From NCBI GenBank assembly GCA_005788145.1, contig SXYY01000127.1:1-45654 (forward strand): 45,654 nt of DNA, given 5' to 3'. The notes under the pieces are model-generated. The model was not told the DNA's origin. It worked only from the letters and a program-made list of their open reading frames with translations, and made no database searches. Shown in pieces: positions 24,823 through 31,309 of the stretch. The stretch is from Bacteroidota bacterium (GTDB lineage: Bacteria > Bacteroidota > Bacteroidia > NS11-12g > UBA955). The position numbers and the translations under genes were made by a program. Position 1 is the stretch's first letter. Every line of letters begins with the position of its first letter.

Positions 24823-25524
24823 CTATTTACGTGCTCTCATCAGCCCTGAACTTTTTGGGAAATACGCAATCAGGGGCTGTAAATTTGACAATATCTGAGA
24901 ATATGGCGCTGTGCGCAGCTCGTCATAGGTATTGGCACCTGTAAGCACACCCACGTTCCAGGCGCAACCTGCTGAGAAACCTTCATACAAATCGCTAACT
25001 GTATCACCAACCTTCATGACCAAGTGGGAATATTCCACCCCTGAGCGCTTCATGGCCAATCGAATCATATCGGGTTGTGGTCTACCAGCATCCACTTCAT
25101 CGCTGCCGATGTAGCCATGGATCATTTTTTCCAATGCCAAGTTTCTCACGATGACGTCGGCAACTTGTCGATTAAAACCAGTATTCAAGTATACTTTGGC
25201 CCCACTATTTCTGATGGCTTCGAACAATTCTGCCGCATAAGGCATTAGTTCGATACTGCCTTTGACGCCATACTTCTCAATCAACTGTTGGTTAAAAAAC
25301 CCCACCAACTCATCAATAATATCTGCCGTAACCATAGTTTTGTTCAATGAACAAAGCTGTTCAAAAGCCGTTTTCTTGGGAATACCCATGACTTTGTTGG
25401 CTTGATCCATGGAGATATTAATATTCAACTTCCATTTCATGGCATCAATTGCTGCTTGCTGCACCAATCCAAAATCATTGACAGTTGTACCTGCCATGTC
25501 CATTACTACCAATTGGGGTTTCAT
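24823..25524 (-). CDS. Phosphonatase-like HAD hydrolase (PhnX-like)
   Basis: From ATG 25524 (preferred because the conserved motif follows at once), the 233-residue protein carries MDMAGTT with nucleophile Asp9. This is the DxAGT form of motif I that marks phosphonoacetaldehyde hydrolase and its relatives, in place of DxDx(T/V). The cap motif MGIPKK has Lys50, equivalent to the Schiff-base lysine of PhnX. Motif III is GRPQPD (arginine rather than lysine) and motif IV is VGDTVSDLYEG. These features fit the phosphonatase-like clade (TIGR03351), thought to hydrolyse the C-P bond of a phosphonoacetaldehyde-like compound. It is divergent from the ATP-grasp operon, with 123 bases between them. Confidence 0.85.
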   Translation of the reverse strand: MKPQLVVMDMAGTTVNDFGLVQQAAIDAMKWKLNINISMDQANKVMGIPKKTAFEQLCSLNKTMVTADIIDELVGFFNQQLIEKYGVKGSIELMPYAAELFEAIRNSGAKVYLNTGFNRQVADVIVRNLALEKMIHGYIGSDEVDAGRPQPDMIRLAMKRSGVEYSHLVMKVGDTVSDLYEGFSAGCAWNVGVLTGANTYDELRTAPYSQILSNLQPLIAYFPKSSGLMRARK

Positions 25525-25559
25525 GAACGCAAAGGAACCGTGCAATTAAGAATTTAAAA

Positions 25560-25612
25560 TTAAATCTCTGTTAAATACCACAATCACGAAAAAGGGTAAC
25601 ATCGATGTAACA
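25560..25612. promoter_or_regulatory. Candidate operator region between the divergent phosphonate genes
   Basis: The 123-base intergenic region contains two direct repeats, each at exactly 11-base spacing: TTAAAT at 25560 and 25571, and GTAACA at 25596 and 25607. The second pair also contains the palindrome ACATCGATGT (25599-25608). The layout of one pair near each gene fits a PhoB-like regulator acting on both directions. This is inference from spacing only. Confidence 0.35.
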
Positions 25613-25647
25613 ATCAAGCCAAATCGTGTTGGGTAATTGCGGCCTTT

Positions 25648-26595
25648 ATGAAGATTGCTATTTTGTATGCAGAAAGTCGGTTTACACCTTGGAGAGAAAA
25701 CATCGACACCAACACAGTGATTACACTTCACAAAGCATTACCCAAAAGTGCAAACGGGACCATCATTCACATGACAAAACCCAATGAAGATTTGGTCAAA
25801 TTATTATCTAAATTCGACTTCGTAATCAACTTGTGTTACGGGTACTACCATTTTTCACAAGCCGATGTAGCTGAGTGGCTAGACCAAAACAACATCAAAC
25901 ATTTGAGCAGCGGAGGCACTCAACAACAAATGGCTCAAGACAAATTATATGTAGAGACTATACTTGGCGAATACAAAATCGCAGTTCCCAAGTCCATTCA
26001 ACATTTATCGGAAATATGCCAAGGATTGTACATATCCAAACCCAGAAAAGGGGGCTGTCACCGCGGCATTGAAATTACCGATGCACATACCGCGAGGACA
26101 AAGTTTGATTTGAATTGTACCGAGGACAAACTCACACAGCCCTATCTGATCGGACGTGAATTTAGCGTTGCTATTATTCCCAATGAAGGAGGTACAGGTT
26201 TTGAAACACTCCCACCTTTGGAGGTGATTCCTTACCCCAAAAGAACCATTTACCTGGCGGGGCAATCGCATGGTAAAACAAGAAAAAACTACCACCCCCT
26301 ACTTAGTTTTACCGAAAAAGACAACATCATCGATGCATGTCTAACCGCCCACAAAGCGCTGGGATTAACATTTTACTCAAGGGTAGATGTGCGATTGGTT
26401 GGCGATACCGCTTTCGTCTTGGATGTCAATACCATGCCCAACATGCATCCAACAAAAAGTATGTTGCCGGGACTTTTGAAAACCCACAAAATTGGCATGC
26501 GTGAATTTGTAAAGCGTATAATTTCTATGGGACAGCATATTTACAACACCAACATGGAACCCAAGTTAGCGGAATATATACAAACCACATCGTAA
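25648..26595 (+). CDS. ATP-grasp ligase related to D-Ala-D-Ala ligase
   Basis: The 315-residue protein has the ATP-grasp layout. An N-terminal Rossmann-like domain (MKIAILYAE, later FVINLCYGYY) is followed by the ATP-binding lysines near DKLYVETILGEYKIAVPKS and YISKPRKGGCHRGIEI. Then come QPYLIGREFSVAII and the metal/phosphate end SRVDVRLVGDTAFVLDVNTMPNMHP. In D-Ala ligases that end reads roughly EvNt-PG; here the Glu is Asp and PG is PN. The family joins a carboxylate to an amine with ATP, so the substrate may be an amino acid or an aminophosphonate. It opens the plus-strand phosphonate run and is probably not the cell's housekeeping Ddl. The substrate is unknown. Confidence 0.75.
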   Translation: MKIAILYAESRFTPWRENIDTNTVITLHKALPKSANGTIIHMTKPNEDLVKLLSKFDFVINLCYGYYHFSQADVAEWLDQNNIKHLSSGGTQQQMAQDKLYVETILGEYKIAVPKSIQHLSEICQGLYISKPRKGGCHRGIEITDAHTARTKFDLNCTEDKLTQPYLIGREFSVAIIPNEGGTGFETLPPLEVIPYPKRTIYLAGQSHGKTRKNYHPLLSFTEKDNIIDACLTAHKALGLTFYSRVDVRLVGDTAFVLDVNTMPNMHPTKSMLPGLLKTHKIGMREFVKRIISMGQHIYNTNMEPKLAEYIQTTS

Positions 26596-26666
26596 TGTTC
26601 AGGCAAACAGAATAACAACATTTGCGTAACCCTCAAAAAATGAGCACGTTGTATTATTGAGGATTA

Positions 26667-27410
26667 ATGCGTATGTCAAACACACTACCAAAGCTTGTTA
26701 TATTGCCCCTGGTAGATTTGATAATCGACGAAGCAAAGCCCCTTATTTCTATATACCAGAACACCCTAAAGGCCGAACACATAGCATCTGACGAATGGGC
26801 CTTGGGCGAATTGATAGGCAAGCCAATCGGGGAGGTTGTAAATACGATGTGTCATCGCGGGACATCAAATTTTAGTGAAGAAAATATATCTCGACTGACC
26901 AATAACATCAGTGAGCAATTTACCGTTTTGTTAGGTTCTAAACCAAAAACACCTTACTCAAAAGAAGTGCATGTATTCTTAGATTCAATTAGGTCAAAAG
27001 GGTTAAAAATCGGTGTAACATCCTGGCTGAACAAAGAGACAACGGAAATCGCATTAAAGGCAGCAAATTTATGGGATCGCATCGATGGCCATACGCATGG
27101 CAATTCCGGATATCATCATGGAACATCTCCGGATATTATATTCACCTTGATGCGACAAATTGGCATAGATAATAGCGATCACGTAGCCAATGTGGGCAAA
27201 ACCAAATATGATGTATTGCGTGGTTATCACGCCCAATGTAAATGGAATATTCTAATTGCGAGCGACAAAGATAATACACGATGGAACGCATATCCCCACA
27301 CGGCAATCGTAGGATCCATCAAAGAAGCGGCGTCTGAAATTATGAGTAAATCGGTCGGGTCTGATTTTTTCGATATACTCAACAAAAAAAATCGCAAGAG
27401 GGGAAAATAA
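26667..27410 (+). CDS. Catalytically degenerate PhnX-like HAD protein (pseudoenzyme)
   Basis: The 247-residue protein aligns through most of its length with the phosphonatase-like enzyme 1.2 kb away. Every catalytic position I can align is changed. The nucleophile Asp9 becomes Pro14 (LVILPLVDLII against LVVMDMAGTTV). The cap lysine of MGIPKK becomes Ile in IGKPIG. GRPQPD becomes HGTSPD, losing the arginine. VGDTVSD becomes VGKTKYD. The fold-defining C-terminal segment (GYHAQCKWNILIAS) is retained and the frame is open, so it looks like a maintained non-catalytic protein, perhaps a binding or regulatory subunit. The alignment was made by eye. The gene lies 71 bases after the ATP-grasp gene; the start may be 26667 or 26673. 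Confidence 0.7.
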   Translation: MRMSNTLPKLVILPLVDLIIDEAKPLISIYQNTLKAEHIASDEWALGELIGKPIGEVVNTMCHRGTSNFSEENISRLTNNISEQFTVLLGSKPKTPYSKEVHVFLDSIRSKGLKIGVTSWLNKETTEIALKAANLWDRIDGHTHGNSGYHHGTSPDIIFTLMRQIGIDNSDHVANVGKTKYDVLRGYHAQCKWNILIASDKDNTRWNAYPHTAIVGSIKEAASEIMSKSVGSDFFDILNKKNRKRGK

Positions 27411-27477
27411 TCTTTACTTAATACCAAGCACCCATTAATCAAACAGTGAAACGATTAATTCGCCAAACAATTTCACT

Positions 27478-28323
27478 GTGAATTTACATACGCATACAGA
27501 CTTCTGCGACGGCAAAAGCTCGCCCGAAGACTTTGTAAAAAAGGCCATTTCTCTTGAGTTTAAATATTTGGGATTCAGCGCGCACGCGCCATTGCCTTTC
27601 CTTTGTGATTGGAGTTTACCCACAGAGCGTTTGGATTCATACTGTGTTGAAATTGCACGCTTGAAAGCGCACTATCAAAAAAAACTACAGATACTTCACG
27701 GCTTTGAAATCGACTTCCTCGAAGGAATGGGTTTTCCATGCTTAACGGAAGATGCCGTTTGCGGGGCTGATTTCTTTATTTGTAGCATACACTTTTTAAA
27801 AACGCCACAATCCGCGATCACATCGCCAAAGTTTGCTGAGATAGACGGAAACTATGCGCAATTTATGTTGGCGATGAAAAGTCATCAATATTCGCTGAAA
27901 AAAATCCTCAGCAACTACCTAAACGCAACCGAACAAATGATCCTCACGCCCCTTGTTGCTGGCATGGTGAAGATCATCGGACATGTTGACAAAATCGTAT
28001 TAAACGCAACGCAACTACCTGAATTTGAAGGACTTAGCGAGTGGTTTTACGAAGAACTATTCAATATTTTAATTCAGCACAGGGGTCATTATCATTCAAT
28101 TGAAATCAACACCAGGGCATTATATAAAAAAGGATTATCACAGCCATATCCGCGCTACAACCTTTTGGAGATGTTGGCAAACCAAAATGTTCCGTTAATC
28201 ATCAACAGCGATGCACACCACCCATCCGAATTAAATGCAGGTTACAAAGAAACCGTTGAAAGGCTAGAATCGCTCACCACAATCAATATCAAAAATCTCC
28301 ATTACAAATGGTTAAAGAAATAA
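27478..28323 (+). CDS. PHP-family phosphoesterase (histidinol-phosphatase type)
   Basis: The 281-residue protein starts at GTG 27478 and leads at once into the metal-binding motif HTHTDFCDG. Further PHP ligands are visible in GFSAHAP, HGFEIDFLEG, CSIHFL, GHVDK and the C-terminal NSDAHHPSEL. This is the HisK/HisJ-type polymerase and histidinol phosphatase fold, which hydrolyses phosphate monoesters with a multinuclear metal centre. No his genes are nearby and it lies inside a phosphonate locus, so a sugar- or alkyl-phosphate(-phosphonate) ester is as likely a substrate as histidinol phosphate. Its last 16 bases overlap the start of the carrier gene. Confidence 0.8.
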   Translation: MNLHTHTDFCDGKSSPEDFVKKAISLEFKYLGFSAHAPLPFLCDWSLPTERLDSYCVEIARLKAHYQKKLQILHGFEIDFLEGMGFPCLTEDAVCGADFFICSIHFLKTPQSAITSPKFAEIDGNYAQFMLAMKSHQYSLKKILSNYLNATEQMILTPLVAGMVKIIGHVDKIVLNATQLPEFEGLSEWFYEELFNILIQHRGHYHSIEINTRALYKKGLSQPYPRYNLLEMLANQNVPLIINSDAHHPSELNAGYKETVERLESLTTINIKNLHYKWLKK

Positions 28324-29591
28324 ACCAACGGCAACAACTAGTTACTGCAACACTTATTGGATTAACCACATTTTGCCTGTACACTTTTATGTATGCAGTG
28401 CGAAAACCCTTTTCCGCGTTGACATATAACAACATTTTGGTATGGGGTATCAGTGTAAAAATTTGGATGGTACTGTTCCAGCTTCTCGGTTATACCATGA
28501 GCAAATTCTTTGGTATTCGACTACTGGGAAAAATCAAACTTGAGGATCGAAGTATTTACCTCATTTGTATATTGTCACTTGCAACAGTCCCGCTTTTTTT
28601 ACTTCAGCATTTACCCGCCCAATTGTGGCCTGTTTTAATGTTTTTCAACGGATTCCCATTGGGATTGGTTTGGGGAATCGTTTTTTCTTACGTAGAGGGT
28701 AGAAAATATACAGAACTCATTGGGGCGATGTTGGCTTGTACGTTTGTCTTTTCTTCGGGTTGGGTAAAATCGTTTGGTCTTTACTTACAAACTGCCTTGG
28801 AACTAAATATTACCCAAGTACCTTTTTTTACTGCCCTGATTGCACTTATCGCAGCCGCCATAGTGGTATTTGTTTTAGAAAAACTGCCGCCACCCAACAC
28901 TGAGGATAAATTGCTAAGAAACGATAGAAAGCCACTTAATCCTATTGAACAACGACGATTCCTTCAGCTTCATGGTTCCATAATAATTCCCTTTGTCATT
29001 ATTTACGGTATCTTCACCATCATGCGAGACTTCCGCGACAATTTCTCCGCAGAAATGCTGACAGAAAGTGGCGCATATTCTGGCGATGTCTTCATCAATA
29101 TGGAACTGAAAGTATCACTGGTCTTACTATGCCTAGTGCCTTTATTTTCTTGGATTAAAAACCACCGAGTTGCGTTAAATATCACCACCCTATCAATCAT
29201 TGTGGGCATATTCACGGGTCTCACAGCCACATTTTTATTCTTGCAGCACCAAATTTCAATAAAGGGATTGTTAATGTTAACGGGTGGCGGATTTTACTTA
29301 GGATACATTTTAATTAACATCAGCGTAATGGATAGAATCGTCGGTTTTTCAGGAGAATCTGGAAATTCAGGATTCTTGATTTACATCGCCGATAGCGTGG
29401 GTTACTTGTTCTCCTTAATCATTAGCTCATTTGCACTACTCAACAAAATCGACTCGATGAAGTGGACCTCTCTATACATTGATTTAGTCATGGTGGGTTC
29501 TGTTTTCATTGTTATACTCGCGATTACCATACCATATCAACTTAAAAAAACGAAACAATCACACAATGATGCAGAAATTATCAAAGCCTAG
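28308..29591 (+). CDS. MFS-like integral membrane carrier (DUF5690-like)
   Basis: The 427-residue protein has about 12 hydrophobic segments, starting TATLIGLTTFCLYTFMYAVRKP. The short YAVRKPFSAL motif after TM1 is like that of organophosphate:phosphate antiporters and other MFS carriers. A central hydrophilic loop (about residues 197-220, KLPPPNTEDKLLRNDRK) separates the halves. I believe it belongs to the DUF5690 family, seen mainly in Bacteroidota, but I am working from memory. It overlaps the PHP gene by 16 bases and the FAD enzyme gene by 26, so the three genes are translated together. Uptake of a phosphonate into the cytoplasm is the simplest role. Confidence 0.65.
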   Translation: MVKEINQRQQLVTATLIGLTTFCLYTFMYAVRKPFSALTYNNILVWGISVKIWMVLFQLLGYTMSKFFGIRLLGKIKLEDRSIYLICILSLATVPLFLLQHLPAQLWPVLMFFNGFPLGLVWGIVFSYVEGRKYTELIGAMLACTFVFSSGWVKSFGLYLQTALELNITQVPFFTALIALIAAAIVVFVLEKLPPPNTEDKLLRNDRKPLNPIEQRRFLQLHGSIIIPFVIIYGIFTIMRDFRDNFSAEMLTESGAYSGDVFINMELKVSLVLLCLVPLFSWIKNHRVALNITTLSIIVGIFTGLTATFLFLQHQISIKGLLMLTGGGFYLGYILINISVMDRIVGFSGESGNSGFLIYIADSVGYLFSLIISSFALLNKIDSMKWTSLYIDLVMVGSVFIVILAITIPYQLKKTKQSHNDAEIIKA

Positions 29592-30702
29592 GGCCATTGT
29601 AGTTGGGGCTGGCATTTTGGGACTTGCCTATGCGAGATCCCTGAGTCTACGCGGATATGTCGTGGATGTATTTGAGCGATCTGAAAAGGCCAGCGGCTCA
29701 TCGATCAGAAATTTCGGCATGGTATGGCCAATTGGTCAGCCGAATGGCAAGTTTCTTAATCGCGCAATGAAGTCCCGAGAAATTTGGATTGAATTATGCA
29801 AGTCTGCCAAAATTTGGCATAAACAAACAGGTAGTTTACAACTCCTTTCCAACGAATTGGAATATGAAATGGGAAAAGAATTTATGGAACGAGAATCTAC
29901 GCACCGTCCTAAACTTCAGCTGCTCGACAAACAGCAAACGAAAGCCATATTTCCATTGGCCCACAAAAACAATCGAGGTGCCATTTTTAGTGGAACGGAG
30001 GTTATTGTTGAGGCACGGGAAGCAATCCGACTTATTCCAGCGTACCTAGAAGACCAACACGGTGTGAAATTTCATTTTAACACGCCGGTGGTTGAGATTG
30101 CGAATGGATTTATTTGCACGGCTAAAAAACACCGTTTCGAAGCAGACATAATCATATTGTGCAGTGGTTATGAAACCAACTTATTATACCCAGAGGTCTA
30201 CGAGTCGGCCCCCATTACAATCAGCCATCTGAACATGTTAAGAAGCCATCGGTTATCGCACACGATTCCGGCAATTTGTGCTGGATTGAGTTTTTTGCAT
30301 TATGGCAGTTACGACAGACTACCCTCTTCGGCTATTTACAAAAAATGGGCTACAGACAATTACCCCAAACAAGTATATCACGGGATTCATCTTCTAATAA
30401 GCCAAAATTACAACAATCAACTAACCATTGGCGACAGTCATGATTATGGAATGCATCACGACCCTTTCCAAAAAGATGATGTTGATCAATTGATTTTGGA
30501 TTACATGAATGATGTAATGGAAATTCCCAATCTGCAAATTTCACAGAGATGGACTGGCCAATATCTAAAAATGCAGAACGGACAGAGTGAGTGGTTTGAG
30601 GAAATAGCATCGGGGGTATATTTGGCAAACGGTCCTGGTGGCGCTGGCATGACATTGGGTTTCGGCATGGCCGAAGACACCATTAGTCAAATGATCGGTT
30701 AA
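29566..30702 (+). CDS. FAD-dependent amine oxidoreductase (DAO family, TIGR03364-like)
   Basis: Starting at ATG 29566 (29569 is equally good), the 378-residue protein has a Rossmann FAD motif GAGILGLAYARSLSLRGYVV with the ribose-binding glutamate in VFE. The DAO-family segments SSIRNFGMVWPIGQPNG and, at the C-terminus, GVYLANGPGGAGMTLGFGMAE follow. The SxRNFGMxWPxGQ sequence is characteristic of the group found with phosphonatase-like enzymes, which is thought to oxidatively deaminate an aminophosphonate to an aldehyde. That would supply the HAD hydrolase. The start overlaps the carrier gene by 26 bases, and the end overlaps the tail of the convergent HD gene by 20. Confidence 0.8.
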   Translation: MMQKLSKPRAIVVGAGILGLAYARSLSLRGYVVDVFERSEKASGSSIRNFGMVWPIGQPNGKFLNRAMKSREIWIELCKSAKIWHKQTGSLQLLSNELEYEMGKEFMERESTHRPKLQLLDKQQTKAIFPLAHKNNRGAIFSGTEVIVEAREAIRLIPAYLEDQHGVKFHFNTPVVEIANGFICTAKKHRFEADIIILCSGYETNLLYPEVYESAPITISHLNMLRSHRLSHTIPAICAGLSFLHYGSYDRLPSSAIYKKWATDNYPKQVYHGIHLLISQNYNNQLTIGDSHDYGMHHDPFQKDDVDQLILDYMNDVMEIPNLQISQRWTGQYLKMQNGQSEWFEEIASGVYLANGPGGAGMTLGFGMAEDTISQMIG

Positions 30703-31234
30703 CCATCAAACATTCGGCCAAATCGGCCCAAACGCTTTCAGGAATTTCCGTATCCAAATCAATGCGTTTACCCGTATCATCCCATCTGCGCAAATTGAGC
30801 GCCTGGTGAAAACAAGGGTGTTTTCTGGCTTCCGCAACCTCATCGTCTGACATCAGTCCACCTTGCAGCTGAAAGCTCTTCAAGCTTGCAGCAGTAAGGC
30901 GGTTGATGTAATATGGTTCACAACTCACCAAATATCGCTTCGCCCAAACATGGCTAGCCACCATACTTGATACCTTTTCCCCGAAACCCCATTCCAACAA
31001 CAAAGCCGCCCCTATCTCTTCGTGTTTCATATCTTGGGAGTACCCATCTATTTCCTGATAGGCCAAGTGTCCAACATCATGTAAAAACGCAGCCACCCGC
31101 AATTCCAATTCGGCGTGTGCTTCTAAGGCTAACAGGTAACACTGAACTGCATGTTCCTGTTGGGTCACGTCTTCGCCATAGGTATGCTGCCCATGATCGC
31201 TGAATAAGGCTTTGATTTTCTCTATGATTTCCAT
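30683..31234 (-). CDS. PhnZ-like HD-domain di-iron oxygenase
   Basis: The 183-residue protein fits PhnZ, the mixed-valent di-iron oxygenase that splits (R)-1-hydroxy-2-aminoethylphosphonate into glycine and phosphate. Residues that I recall as ligands or contacts in PhnZ can be placed: H28, H52-D53 (FLHDVGH), H71, H95, K99, R149 and D152. The offsets are constant, at -6 for the first two positions and -9 from H71 onward. The Y19-G20-E21 element corresponds to the Tyr/Glu pair of PhnZ but is one residue shorter. The usual partner hydroxylase PhnY is not in the window. The gene follows the susD terminator by 11 bases. Confidence 0.8.
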   Translation of the reverse strand: MEIIEKIKALFSDHGQHTYGEDVTQQEHAVQCYLLALEAHAELELRVAAFLHDVGHLAYQEIDGYSQDMKHEEIGAALLLEWGFGEKVSSMVASHVWAKRYLVSCEPYYINRLTAASLKSFQLQGGLMSDDEVAEARKHPCFHQALNLRRWDDTGKRIDLDTEIPESVWADLAECLMVNRSFD

Positions 31235-31245
31235 TTGATTTATTT

Positions 31246-31275
31246 AAAAAAGGGGAGTAGAATTAACCACTCCCC
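31246..31275 (-). terminator. Intrinsic terminator or attenuator between susD and the PhnZ-like gene
   Basis: On the minus strand, GGGGAGT and ACTCCCC form a seven-base stem with a ten-base loop, followed by six T residues. The susD stop lies 34 bases before it, and the ATG of the HD gene 11 bases after the T-run. This leaves no room for a normal promoter in between, so expression of the HD gene probably depends on read-through or on a promoter inside or before the hairpin. Confidence 0.75.
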
Positions 31276-31309
31276 CTTACTAACTATTAAACCAATTCAA
31301 CTACTTTGA

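Noticed and set aside
27478..28323. Reading the PHP gene as histidine-biosynthesis hisK
   Set aside because: No other his gene is present and the gene is embedded in a phosphonate run; the fold alone does not fix the substrate.
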